Shown in pieces: positions 33,313-44,989 of a stretch of DNA of 64,000 nucleotides (position 1 is the stretch's first letter; the number at the start of each line of letters is the position of its first letter). The notes beneath the pieces were generated by a model. It was not told the DNA's origin, did no database searches, and saw only the letters and a list, made by a program, of their open reading frames with translations. The translations under genes and the position numbers were made by a program. Source of the stretch: Otatea glauca (lineage: Eukaryota > Streptophyta > Magnoliopsida > Poales > Poaceae); contig CM070719.1 in NCBI GenBank assembly GCA_036346275.1, forward strand, positions 27,422,093-27,486,092. The letters run 5' to 3'.

Positions 33313-33913
33313 CACCAGACGAACACCTGGTTCAGAGCATGCTAATCGATTTGACATGTAATCGAAAAGGGTAAACTATGAACTTTATTTAAAGCCGATC
33401 AAGAACATCAATCGGCTTAGATTCAATCAGCTCAAAGCCGATTAAATCGAGAAAAAAAGGCAAGCCCAATTAAACAATTAAGACTAATCGGAGGATAAAG
33501 GTAGATCAATTCTGAAGAAGGCGATGTGTTGCAAAATCAGAATAAATCGAACCTGGGCGTAATTGTGAAGGTCAACAATTGGCTATGCGCAACTTTATTG
33601 ATCAAGATCGAATTACAAGAAGACTAAATTACATGAACTACTCCTAGTCGACAGGAAAAAGAGAATAATGTAAATGTGTGAATTTGATTGTGTTGTTCTT
33701 TTGCAGCCCGCCCTTGTTCGCCTTTTATACCGCCGACCGATAGAGTCCCAGTACAATAGTTTCGGGAGTAGTATCCGTATCGGCCTCTGTTTTGAGAGTG
33801 ATTTCCTTAACGATATGTCTTGTTTCCAAATATCTTGATCCGTTATCCTAATAGTACCTTGCTATTTTTTGGATTGCCGATTTAACCATACTTGCCAAAT
33901 TTTGGTGCAAACA
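33313..33913 (-). repeat. 3' LTR of the minus-strand Tat element
   Basis: In the element's orientation it starts TGTTTGCACC at 33913, directly after a polypurine tract (AAAATAGGGGGCATA, 33914-33928). It carries a TATA box at 33722-33729 and ends near 33313 beside the inverted LTR. Confidence 0.8.
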
Positions 33914-34159
33914 TATGCCCCCTATTTTTGAGAGATGACTTGTTATCTTTCAAAAATTGCAATTATCGGCTTTGCACAATGTAACTTGTTATTTGCCAAA
34001 AATTTTCCTATCGGCTTTTGTTCCATCAGCTAATTGCTAACTGTCATATGGTAACTGCCGCTTTAATTGCACCGTAATTTCCTGACACATACATAGTGCG
34101 TTTTAACTGTTCGTGCCCCTCGATATCCTTCTTCTCGCCTTTTCATATTTTTACCACGC

Positions 34160-34166
34160 TATAAAA
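34160..34166 (+). promoter_or_regulatory. TATA box of the antisense plant-mobile-domain gene
   Basis: CTATAAAATG on the plus strand, 130 bases before ATG 34295-34297, pointing against the retroelement's sense transcription. Confidence 0.5.
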
Positions 34167-34294
34167 TGCGGCCCCCACACTGTCACTTTCATGCACCTGA
34201 GCTCTCCAGATCGTTGTAATCGGCTTCTACTCCTTTGGTTGACGAATCTTCAAAACAGTGCCTTAGCTCAATCACCCTTTTCAGATTGGCTGCA

Positions 34295-37128
34295 ATGGAC
34301 CCAAGTCAGGTATTCATCCCGATTCCTCATAACACTGATCAATAATTCTTGGGACCCTTGGGAAATTTAGATGTCAACACTGTTAATAATCAAGAAATCC
34401 CTCGTCTTCCATTGTCGGCCTCTGGTCATAATATAGAATTTTATTTCAGGGCTTGGCCGACAGCTCTTAAAGGGTGAAGAAATTGGTTTATTAGAGTGGC
34501 AGCCCAGAAGAGGGGTGAATGGAAAAAAATGGGTATAGCCGAATGTATCCCCCTTTCTTTAGCCGATCCAGAAGCCAATGAGCCCCTAGTGGCCACAGCC
34601 TGTTATTTCTGGTCAGACTGCTTCAATGCTTTCTTGTTTCTCACTAGTCCCATCGGCCCAACTCTTTTGAACGTAGCTCAACTGTGCTGCCTTAGGCCAG
34701 ATGGTGAGCAAATATCGACTTTTAGCAGCAAGCCCAGATATAAGCTTATTAGATCAAAGGGTGAAGGATGGGCCAAATACATCGGAAATAACAATAAAGT
34801 TAATGGGCCTGTATCGGATGAAGAGCACGCTTCCTTTCTTAACTTTTAGTTGGATCTCTTCTTATTTTGCGGTGCATCTCTTGGGCCGACTCAAGTTTAT
34901 CAAGTTATAGCAGAACAGCTTGTTGAAGGCCATCAGCTGGCTCTAGGGAAAACTTTTTTGGGTGCTGTATATCAAATGTTATATGTAATAAGAAGTCGGC
35001 TTTTTATTGGTTTTGAGCGTTTTACCGTCGGCAACGTAGGAGGGCCGATGTGGTTTGTGCAGATTTGGTTTTACTGTTTGTTCAGTAGCCCTTTTAACTT
35101 GAATCTAGCCGATTGGACTCCATTCCCAAGAGATGATACTCCAGAGGGCACACCTTTCCAGTTCAGGGAGTGCCGATCTTTTGGTGAAAGATTCATGATG
35201 TGCTCCAGTATGAGACAAAAATTACCCCTGTTGGCTGTAGAAAATACTTGGCATTTTTCTTGCAACTTGATACCGAAGACTTCAAGCAACAAGACTTCTT
35301 CAGTTATAGTTCCACAGCCGATTTCCCTTGGCCTTCTTTCTTGCATTTAGAAGCTGATAGTTCTTTAATGCCAAAAGAGACCTTGGATTTATATAGACTC
35401 TTCGTCTCTCCATGCATTCTACATGCCGGCCTTCATACCAGGAATCGGATATCCCAACCATCATACGAATTTTACCATCCATCAGTTTATGCGAGACAGC
35501 TGTGTTTTGGCCAAGTAATTCCAAGTCTGCCACTTCTTGATCGACTACAGCCCAGAGCTAGAGTCCAGAATGCTGCTGCGGCTGAACTGGTTTTAGAAAG
35601 AGCCGATGAGCTTCAACTTTGCAGCTTCCCTCACTTCTTTCTGAATGCCCATCGGGCAGGTGGCTTCACATCATGGTGGTCGGCTATTGCAGAGTCATTA
35701 TATATGGAAAAAACTCCATCAATTATAATCAAGAAATTCTTCCTATACTTACCAGAGGCGACGTTAGTGTCTAACAGCGACTCTAGCAATGAAGCCAGTT
35801 CGTCAGGTTACACTAACACGAGCTTAGTAAATGTAACGGGCGAGGTATCAGCTTTAACCAACTTTATTCCTTGTTCGTCTTTCACTTTTACCCAATATAG
35901 TCCATTGACCAATATTTATTTAATCGCAGACCAAGGCTGCTGGCAAGAAGCCCGTTCCTGGCCAATCAGGCAGTGGCCACCAACAAAGCAAGAGCCCCCA
36001 TCAATCGACCGGCCTTACGGGGTATACTTCAGGTACCCTAGGCATCCAGAGCCCGTCGCTATCGAACATGGAGAAAAAACAACAACCCAGTAAGTATACC
36101 ATGATCGACTGATATCTCTTTATATCCCTTCTGGTAACTAACTCACAGCCGATTATCACTTTAGAAAAGAAGAAGACCAAGTACACCAAAGCTCCCGCTA
36201 AAAAGTGTTCGAAGCCTCAGGAGCAGAGTGGCGAGAGCTTGCCTCATGCGTCGGCTACTGCAGGGGTAAGTTGTCCATTTAAGTGATTTTATGACGCATG
36301 CTCTTAAGACATCAGCTCACCCTTTTTCTTCTTATACAGCCGACACCGTCAACGCAGATCGCAGAAATTTTGGCCGACCTTCCTGGCACTTCTTTGGGAG
36401 CCTTGTCTCCCACTCAGCCGACGCCACCGGCCCCGACAATTGCGACGTTCTCGGAGTCTTCTGACCCAACGAATTTATTGGGCTTTTCGTTTGTTGATCT
36501 TGATGATCCAGAGATCATAGCCACGGACGATTATGATGCAGAAATCAAAAAAAGCCTAGAAATCTCTAAAGAAGCATCAGCCACGGTGACATCGGCTCCA
36601 GGAGTGCAAGAACGCCTCAACAAACTCTTCGACTTGGTGATGAGGCTGCAATCGGAGATTCTTGCAAATAATCAGCTGATTAGCGATGCCATGGCAGTAG
36701 TCGAAGCCGATCTGCCCCAAGAGGTAATGGAAGCACTCCTGAACGTTTGCCATTTGGACGAAAAGAAATCACAAGTGGAGGCAGCTCAAGTAAGAATAGC
36801 CCAGCGTGAAGCTCAAGAAGCCGATCAGAAATTTTTGGATGAGCTGGTCACTGATGCTAAGGCAAAAAAGAATAAATTTGACGCCGACACTGAGCTGCTT
36901 AAGGCTTCCAAGGAGTCCATCTCAAAGTTTGAGTCAACTAAGAAGTTTCTTCTGAAAGAGTTGGCTAAGACTGAAAAGCAGCTTCTAGAAAGCCAACAAA
37001 CCATGGAGAAGACTTCATCAGCAATCAAAGATCAAAAACTAGGTATTGTCATGGCCGTGGTTGGCGTGAAAAAACAAATGGCCAAGGTGACCCTGTTCCT
37101 GGAAATCCTAAAGAAGATGAACGCATAA
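34295..37128 (+). pseudogene. antisense gene of the Tat element, plant mobile domain family
   Basis: The reading starts at ATG 34295 (MDPSQVFIPIPHN) and meets early stops (TAA near 34322, then near 34470). A recognisable plant mobile domain (aminotransferase-like, PF10536-type) follows: ACYFWSDCFNAFLF, PIGPTLLNVAQLC, then after a stop at 34846-34848 LFLFCGASLGPTQVYQ and GKTFLGAVYQMLYV, and later FYHPSVYARQLCFGQVIPSL. The distal part (36298-37128) is a long helical, Lys/Glu-rich coiled coil. Two likely introns have GTAAG donors: about 36090-36163 and 36266-36341. Such antisense ORFs are known in Tat elements; their function is unknown. Damage is limited to a few stops. Confidence 0.65.
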
Positions 37129-37555
37129 TTGATGAAGTGCAAGGCGTGATTGCCAAAGCTGCAGGCGCTCTATCGGCTTTGGGCGCAAGACTTCCTGGCT
37201 CCGGCCGTTAATGTTAAATCTTCTTTATGATGAAAACTTTGTTGGATGCTCGTCTTTTGGAACAATACTTCTGTAACGCTTTAACTTTTATAATCGGTTG
37301 TTTAACCGATTTTATGCTTATCTTGTCATGTAATTTATTTCCTTTTAACCGATTAACCACAGCGAGTTAACTCGGCTTTTCAAAATGACACCTCCTCTTA
37401 GCCGATTAGGCTCCAACCCAGATGCTAGGATAGTATCTCTTCAAGTATTTCCCATTAATCGCTTTCGGCAAAATAATTCCTTCTAACATCTCGAGTATGT
37501 ATGAATTTCCATCAACTAGCCGATTAATTTTATACGGCCCTTCCCACGTAGGCGA

Positions 37556-38746
37556 CTATTTCCCAAATCGGTTATCTTTAGAACCAACAGGTAGTATGGT
37601 CTTCCAAACTAAGTCGGCTTCACCAAAAGATTTAGGCACCACCTTTTTATTATATGCCCTCGCAACTCTTATCTTGTTCTTCTTAAGCCGATCCAGTGTA
37701 GATAAGCGTAATTCTGCTAATTCGTCCAAGTTATCGATCATAAGATTTTTGTAATTTTGAGTCGACAAACCATTTTGTCTGGCTACTCGTATAGAATCAA
37801 TGTTAATCTCCACGGGTAAAACAACTTCTTGGCCATACACTAGCTGATAAGGCGAAAGCTTTGTTGCTTTGTGATATGCTAACCGATATACCCAAAGTGA
37901 CTCCGATAACGTTGAGTGCTAATTCCTCGGTTTTTCATCGATTTTCCTTTTAATTAGTTTAATCAACATTTTATTAGATGACTCGGCTTGTCCATTAGAC
38001 TGAGCATAATATGGGGATGGATTTAATAACTTGATCCTCAGGCTCTTCGAGTAATTCTGAAACTCATCGGACATAAACACAGTAACTTGATCGGTCGTGA
38101 TCGTTTGTGGTATTCCAAACCGATGGGCAATGTGTTCATTAACGAACCCGATAGCTTCAACACTCGTAACCTTTTTGAGGGGTATAGCCTCAACCCACTT
38201 AGAGAAATAATTGGTCGCGACCAAAATGAACTTATGGCCTTTGCTTGAAGCAGGAAATATCTGGTCGATTACATTGATTCCCCATCCTCTGAATGGCCAT
38301 GGCTTGATAATCAGATGCAAAGCTAATGCTGGTGCTAGCTGTACATTGCCAAATTTTTGACAAGTCTGACACCCTTTGTAATATCGGAAGCAATCTTCCA
38401 ACATTGTCGGCCAAAAATACCCTGTTCGCCTAAGCATCCACTTCATCTTATGAGCCGATTGATGGGATCCGCAGATACCTTCATGCACTTCACCCATTGC
38501 CACCTGCGCTTCTTCGAATCCTAGGCACCTTAGCAGCAAACCTTCTAAAGTTCGATAGTACAAAATCTCATCCAAAACTACATACTTCAATGCCTGCTGC
38601 CTGACCTTGTGTTCTGTTGGCTTAGATGGGTCAATTAGATAATCTTTTATCTGCATTCTCCAGTCGATAGTATCGACACACATGATAGCTTTGCCCACTA
38701 GCTCAATCATCTGATATCGGCTAAAGTCCTTATAGCCTGACGCCTG
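37556..38746 (-). pseudogene. Tat integrase, one catalytic residue altered
   Basis: The zinc-binding HHCC region is intact (HEGICGSHQSAHK ... CQTCQ near 38450-38330). The core reads WGINVIDQIF near 38270, where the family has a catalytic Asp in GIDVIG, so this residue is Asn. TTDQVTVF keeps the second Asp and NGQAESSNK keeps the Glu. The main ORF ends at 37919, and a second piece (37840-37556: LPVEINIDSIRV, VARAYNKKV) is the C-terminal part in another frame. The enzyme would insert the element's cDNA; this copy should be inactive. Confidence 0.85.
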
Positions 38747-39560
38747 CTAAGCCAGTGCATTGGCTCTATTGTTCAATTCTCGAGGGATATGACCGATAGA
38801 AAATGAGGTAAATGAGCCGATAGTTTCGAAGCACCGTTCTAAATATTTGAGTAGCACTTCATCACGGCATTGGTACTCGCCCTTCACTTGCTGCACGATC
38901 AACATAGAGTCACCATATGCCTCAACAGTATCTACTCCGATATTTTCCAATAGTTGTAATCCTTTGAGTAATGCTTTGTATTCTGCCTGGTTGTTTGAAC
39001 ATCGGCTATTCAACCGAAATGCGAACTCAAAATTGTGACCCTTGGGTGAGATGAGTACGATACCAATACCATCACCCTCTTGACATACTGACCCATCAAA
39101 AAACAGTTGCCCCGGGGCAACAGAAACTAGGTCAGCAGTGGTATCATGTCTTGTGATGAAATCGGCTGTAACTTGTCCTTTAATTGCCTTAGCCGATTCA
39201 TAAGATAGGTTGAACTCTATTAAGGCATAAGCCCATTTACCAAGTCGACCTCACAAAATTGGAGTTGATAACATATACTTTATAACATCGGTTTTGCAAA
39301 CTACCTTACAAGCCGATGCTAAAATATAATGCCTTAGCTTTGTACAGGAAAAATATAGAGATAGGCATAACTTTTCGACAAAAGGGTACCTAATCTCAGC
39401 ATCTAGTAGGCGTCGACTCAAATAAAAAAATTACTCTTTCCTTACTATCGACTTCCTGTGCTAAAACGGCTTCGATAGTTTCTTCTTCAGCCGATGTATA
39501 TAGTTTGAAAGGAACCCCTTTCTGTGGAGCGGCCAGAACCGAAGGATTGGCCAGGTATTC
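38747..39560 (-). pseudogene. Tat tandem RNase H domains (gRH and archaeal-type aRH)
   Basis: The first domain is a remnant (FKLYTSAEEETIEAVLAQEV near 39500) ending at a stop near 39396. The second, archaeal-type domain is well kept: FFDGSVCQEGDGIGIVLISP near 39100, CSNNQAEYKALLKGLQLLE near 39000, and GDSMLIVQQVKGEYQCRDE near 38900. It ends at TAG just before 38746, where the family has Gln. A duplicated RNase H is diagnostic of the Tat lineage. The domain would remove RNA from the RNA-DNA hybrid during reverse transcription. Confidence 0.8.
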
Positions 39561-40745
39561 TTTGATATCATCAAAAGCCTTTTGCTGGTCAGCTCCCCAA
39601 ACAAACTCTTGATTATCCTTCAACTTCAGCAGAGGGGTGAACGTACGAATTCGACCAGAAAGAATTAAAATAAATCGTCGGAGATAGTTAATCTTACCAA
39701 TCAGCTTTTGTAACTCATTTTTACATATCGGTGGCTTTGTTTTGGCTATAGCTTTGACCCTTTCTTGATTAACTTCGATTCCCCTTCCATGGACCATAAA
39801 GCCCAAAAATTGCCCAGCCGACACGACAAACGCACACTTGAAAGGATTCATTTTCAAACCATGTAATCTTATGTTCTGGGAGACCTTTTCTAAATCGGCT
39901 AAGTGCTGTAGGCCATCTTTAGATTTCACTACAACATCATCAATGTATATTTCAACAATGTGGCCGATTAGATCATGAAAAATCAGATTCATGGCTCATT
40001 GGTAAGTTGCCCCGGTGTTTTTCAAGCCGAACGTCATAACCGTCCACTCAAATAGCCCTATTGCGCCAGGACACCTGAAGGCAGTCTTAGGTATATCGGC
40101 TTCTGCCATGAATATCTGATTGTACCTGGCATTACCATCTAAAAAACTAATGATTTTATTTCCTGATGCAGCGTCGATAAGCATATCGGATATCAGCATC
40201 GGATACTCATCCTTTGGTGTGGCTTTATTTAAGTCTCTAAAATTTACACACACCCTAAGCTTCCCGTTTTTCTTCATGATTGGAACGATATTGGAAACCC
40301 ACTCTGCGTACCGACAAGGCCTAATGAACTTTGCTTCCAATAATCGTTCTATCTCCTCTTTTATGATATTGTATAGGGTTGGATTAAAGCGTCTAGGGTA
40401 CTGCTTAAACGGTCGATATTCTGGTTTGATAGGCAACCGATTTTCGACAAGTTGTCGGCTTAAACCAGGCATCTTGTGATACTCCCAAGCAAAACAATCT
40501 TTATAATCTTTGAGAATTTTGACCAACTTCTCTTTACATTTTGCATCTAATTTCGCACTAATAAAAGTTGATCTTTTCCTATCACCACCACCTATATCGA
40601 CTTCTTCAAGCAGATCAGTGGACGTGAACCTTTGGCCTAACTTCTCGATTTCCTGTAAATCCTCGATGGCCTCATAGCTATCCGTCATTTGCCGATAGCT
40701 TTGCATTTTGTCTTGTAGGGTCTTCACTGTTTTCCTTGACCCCAT
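39396..40745 (-). pseudogene. Tat reverse transcriptase, single internal stop
   Basis: The first ORF (40745-39996) carries the RT fingers and palm: KLRVCVNFRDLNKATPKDEYP and SFLDGNARYNQIFMAEAD, ending FGLKNTGATYQ. A TGA at 39996-39998 interrupts the consensus, consistent with a CGA Arg codon changed by cytosine deamination. The second ORF (39992-39396) continues MNLIFHDLIGHIVEIYIDDVVVKS with an intact YIDD catalytic motif, then the thumb and the start of RNase H. Apart from this stop the RT looks complete. Confidence 0.88.
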
Positions 40746-41470
40746 CAGTGTAAAACCTCATTTGCCCGATCGAACGTGCCTGGCTTGACACTGATCGGCT
40801 TAAGTCCTGTCTTACCAACACAAATGAAGTCACAATCATCCAACGTTTTTCCCGATATACATTCGGCTTCCTCATGTTGCCAATTTGCATCCGAACTGGC
40901 CATAGCAATTTGGGCCGATGTATCAGCTGAGACGACTTCAACTTCGCCTCCGTTCCATTGGACAAGCGGCTGATGCATGGTCGACGGAATGCAACAATTG
41001 GCATGAATCCAATCCCGGCCGAGCAGCACATTGTAATTGCCTTTGGCGTCAATGACGAAGAATGCGGTCGGCAAAGTCTTACTACTGACAGTTAACTCTG
41101 TGACCATAACGCCTTTGACCTCTGTGGGATCGCCTGTGAAGTCATTCAGAACCATATTAGTCTTGATCAAATCTTCATTCGACTTACCCAACTTCTTGCA
41201 AGTGGTGTACGGCATCAAATTGACGGTAGCTCCTCCATCCACCAGCATCATTGATATCGGCTTACCGTTTATATATCCTTTTAAATACAATGGCTTCAAA
41301 TGCCGATGATCATCTCGTGGTTTTTCAAAGATCACATCTTGGACACCTAAACATGATTGAGCAAAGGTTTCGTTGGCCGATTCGGTTTTAATTTTGAACT
41401 CGGCCGGCAACGTGAATACCATATTGATATCCATCGGAGGCGTATCATCCCTAATCATGGGAGAATCCAA
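40745..41470 (-). pseudogene. Tat aspartic protease region
   Basis: The active-site motif VDGGATVNLMPY lies near 41230, followed by VLLGRDWIHANCCIPSTMHQ near 41030, the conserved protease C-terminal signature. The reading ends in TGA at the point where the RT reading begins with ATG (around 40745), so protease and RT are now in different frames. The family normally makes one polyprotein. Confidence 0.82.
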
Positions 41471-41569
41471 GTCATCGGTTGAATCGAAATCTTCTTCAAC
41501 CTGCTCTTTCTTCCTCCACTCTTTTTTGGTAGTTTTGATCGGCCGAAGTTCATTGAAGGTTCGATCCCT

Positions 41570-42115
41570 CTATTTCTCTTCATCAGCCTCTCTCATTTCT
41601 TGGGTCCTTAGTCTTTGCAATCGTCTGCACTGTGATCGGCTAAGACCGGGTGGACACCACCTTGGTTTGGATTCAATTGGCTTACGTATTTTTCCAGCCA
41701 AATCTTCCCGATTAGCAGATTCTGACTCTGTCTGGATCTCAACTTGGTTCGGCACCTGATTCGGTACCTGTTCGACAGAGAGATTCTCTCATGAACCGGT
41801 TTTCCGTAGCTTTTGTTAGGACGATCCCGTATCGGCCCAGACATCCTTTCTTTGGCTGATCGGCTAGGCCAATCATCCTGGGGATAGTGTTCCATTGGGC
41901 ACATGTATGGATATGGCAATGCTACTCCTCTCTCTCTCCCAGCAAACTGCCAAAAGGGGCACCTTCGATGAGCTCTTTCTACATTTTTAGTTCGATATAA
42001 ATTATCTGACCGACACAGAGAATATTGCGGCCGATTATTCATTCTTTCATACTTCTCCATCAACTGAGAAAACGTTTGCCCAGGCCTTCTCGCTAGTTTC
42101 CTTAGCGGTGATTTC
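41570..42115 (-). pseudogene. Tat gag C-terminal remnant
   Basis: KEITAKETSEKAWANVFS near 42110-42060 is followed, in a shifted frame, by MMEKYERMNNRPQYS and CPFWQFAGRERG. These are typical of Tat gag C-termini before the protease. The N-terminal gag is absent because the element is truncated near 42115. A CHCC-type segment near 41650 is incomplete. Confidence 0.65.
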
Positions 42116-42493
42116 TTTGCTTTATACTATCTGCCAACTTGCGGGTCCCCTAGGCTTACATCAATGTAGATTAGGGGAGACCGGCAAGTCTCCGAACACC
42201 ATGGTAAAAATTGTGTGTCAATTGTAGTTTGCTTTCTATTGCTCATTTACATTCTTGCAATTTACATTCCTAGAATTAAATTGCATGCTTGTTAACCTAG
42301 GATTGCAAACCTTGATTTAGTCTTAGATTGTTAGTGCACAAAGTGAGCTTAGAGGTTTCAGGTCTTAATTGTCAAAATCGTTTGATTTACGCTTCCGCAT
42401 TAATTCTAGGTTTTAGCCATAGTGATCTTTAAAGAATTTTTAAAACCGCCTATTCACCCCCCTCTAGTCGGCATCCTCGATCTTACATTGGCT
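42116..42493 (+). repeat. 3' end of a Copia-type LTR (fragment)
   Basis: The segment ends CACCCCCCTCTAGTCGGCAT...GATCTTACA followed by TTGG, the start of a Met-type primer-binding site that is then cut off. This ending is typical of Sirevirus- or Angela-type LTRs in grasses. The LTR start is missing at the junction with the truncated Tat element. Confidence 0.6.
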
Positions 42494-43457
42494 CATGTAC
42501 TCGGATGTGTAATGACTTACTTAGGGGTTGCCAAACGCTACTCCATAATTGGGTAGTTATGAAGGTGGCTTTCGGGTTTGTCATGAAGCATACTGCGAAG
42601 CATGGTCGATCAAGATGGGATTTGCTCCTCCATTCAACGATAGAGATATCTCTAGCCCTCTCGAGTGGTCGGATTCCAGAAATGCATGACCATGCTACCG
42701 CAGTTAAAGAGTTAACCGTAGTTGGGGATTTCGAGTAGTCGAGCTATCTAAACAAGAATGGCATGTACTTGATTTGAGCTTGACCGATATCACGAGGCAA
42801 AGGGAAATGCATATAACTAAGTATTGTTTAGGTTCGTCCGATGTGATTTTTACATATACTTGGGAGTCGACACATCCTGCTAGGGACCGCTACCGATTAA
42901 TGATCGAGTAAGAGTACTCGGACCATGTCTAGGTATACGTGAACCTATAGGGTCGCACGCTTAAAGGGTTGGGACTTAATTTAGATGGTGAGCTGAATTC
43001 TGATGGGTTCTAAGTTCCTAATAGGCCTCTAATGTAGAGCCCATTATGAGGCGTCTATTTAAAGGGAGGGGGTGCTGGCTTTAGGGAAAAGATACATAGT
43101 AGGAATTCAAAATTCTCGAAACCCTAGCTGTCACCCCTCATCTGCCCAGAACCACGCAGTCGGTGCTAGCACTTTGACGCGTGGTGTTCCTGCCCCGTAC
43201 ATGTGGATATCTTAGATGCGTTGCTGCGAAGCTTCAATGCTAGGACGATCCGCAACCTGCCACTGTTACAAGGAGTTGTTGGAGGAGGCACGAGGCTAGT
43301 ACGACTACATCTGCACTACCGTGCTACATTGACTTTACTTCCACTATGGGTCTGCACGTCTAGTGGTAATTCTGTGATCTATAACTTGCAGTGGTTCATT
43401 GGTTACGCGGTAAATTTTTTTGATTTTTTGCTAGAGTAACCTACCCGTTCCCCAACA
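42494..43457 (+). repeat. LTR-like region with TATA box
   Basis: Contains CTATTTAAAGGGAGG (near 43050), GAAACCCTAGC (43118) and an end GTTCCCCAACA at about 43457, resembling the U3-R-U5 order of a Copia LTR. No partner LTR, target duplication or coding region was found. Confidence 0.35.
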
Positions 43458-44750
43458 CACCCCTATGAACAACTAAGACTAGAGCTAGCTAACTACGAGG
43501 CAAAGACCAAAACTAGAGAACCATGACTCCTGTAGGAGCTTGAGATGCATCCATCATCGTAGTAGGGTGCTCGCCGTGGCGAAAGCCATACTAGGTTCAC
43601 CAAAGTGAACCCTACGGCACACCACACCAAAGACAACGCCAGCATCAAAATCAACACCTGACGATAGCCACTGGCAAAACAAGCCACAATCAAAGCACAT
43701 GGGGCCACAGTTAGCATAATGAACTGCAGGACGGCCGACAAAACAACTTCGATGAATAAGGGGCGACTCCTCCACTCACACCGTGATGAAGAGAAATAGG
43801 ATAGACATCTAGCGATTCATGCACCTTTGTGTTGCAAGCCACACCATAGTGCAGAAGCATCAGCAACGTTTCGCCTTAATGCACAAGCTAGTTGAGCCTC
43901 AGACTGCTGAATCACCACGACACGGCGCTAAGCAATGATGGCCTGCCTCAATCAAAGACCTGGACTAACAACACTCATGAGGTCTCCACCACGATCGGCC
44001 TGCTTTAGGACACGATCAAGCAATGAGTGTCCGCTCCTTGGGCCTCGTCCACGGCCAGTCTACTCCTCAGGACACGGTACACAACGGCACCCACAACAAC
44101 AACAGATTGACTAGCCCTTCACTTGATGAACAACACCACATGCTACACCACTATCGTGGAGTGCTGCCACGACACGCCGCCACCACCACGCCAACCACCG
44201 AATTGCCCTAACCCCACTTGAAGAGAAGGCCCCACTGCCATTGCTGCCACGGTGAGGAGGCAACAGCAGTGGCGATGAGAAGAGGGAGTAGCAACATTAG
44301 GTGGTGCTCTCAAAACATCGACACCAGCATCCTTGAGCAGCCCACCATCGTCACCAGGGCTGGAGCATGACCCCGGAGCAAACTCCTCAATGCACACAAC
44401 CTTAGAACCCGCTGAATCTAGTTGCCATCAACTTTGACGCATTGACACACTGCCAACAGGCAAGCTGTTGCAACGCACCGAAAAGCCGCCTAACTCACCA
44501 CCTCCACGCGTGTCAGATCTGACGCTGACTTCACGTCGGCCCACCCGCCAGATCTGACTAGGGGGGCTAACCGTTGGGCCCACATAGCTAGGAGCACATC
44601 GAGGAGCCTGGGAAGATGAAGCTGAGAACGGAATGCGCTCAATGACGATGAAACGAGGGCCTAGACCCAGATCTGAACAGGAAACACTGGATCCGGCCTC
44701 CAATCGTTCCCGGACGACGCAGAAGCACGTCGACACCCCGCACACATTTT
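43458..44750. other. unassigned sequence, no supported gene
   Basis: Moderately GC-rich. Several ORFs of 60-105 residues occur on both strands, none with a recognisable domain. AGATCTGGCGGGTGGG-type motifs on the minus strand (near 44530) recall the 5' regions of grass LINEs, but no LINE protein is visible. Confidence 0.35.
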
Positions 44751-44754
44751 TAGT

Positions 44755-44905
44755 TATTTTATTATCCTGCTTCTAATAAAATATTATTATTTAATTTATT
44801 TTTGGAATAAAAAATCATTTTATTATCCGTTCTATTTGAATAAAATATTATTGTTTATTTTTTTCGGAATAAAAAATTATTTTTAGTTATTTTATTATCT
44901 GTTTC
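44755..44905. repeat. AT-rich tandem repeat
   Basis: Units containing TTTTAGTTATTTTATTATC, AATAAAATATTATT and GGAATAAAAAAT(C/T)ATTTT recur near 44753, 44818 and 44880. The array lies just upstream of the TRAF-type gene's promoter region. Confidence 0.7.
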
Positions 44906-44989
44906 GGGGTTTTCCCGGACTCGGGCCAGGTCTACGGGCCGAATATCAAGACCCGGTCTCGGGTGGGCTGCTCATGAACGGGTCTATTT

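Larger units (their letters stand above)
32693..33913. repeat. large inverted repeat, ~600-bp arms with a few-base centre
   Basis: The arms 32693-33299 and 33313-33913 are reverse complements at about 90% identity by eye. The centre is ...CACCTGGTTC on both sides of the AACAACAACAC spacer. It arises from two LTRs of one family arranged tail to tail. Each arm has its own TATA box, directed toward the centre (32879-32886 plus, 33722-33729 minus). Confidence 0.9.
33313..42115 (-). mobile_element. Tat-lineage Ty3/gypsy element, 5' truncated, with antisense gene
   Basis: On the minus strand, from high to low coordinates: gag end (to 41570), protease (41470-40745), RT (40745-39400), first RNase H (~39500), a second archaeal-type RNase H (39110-38750), integrase (38710-37556), then a region with an antisense plus-strand gene (34295-37128) and the 3' LTR. 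The double RNase H and the antisense ORF are hallmarks of the Tat lineage. The 5' LTR and most of gag are missing: the element ends abruptly near 42115 against another LTR fragment. Confidence 0.85.

Noticed and set aside
43493..44745. minus ORFs of 70-105 aa as a host gene
   Set aside because: No domain, no consistent splice sites joining the pieces, and similar open frames on the other strand.
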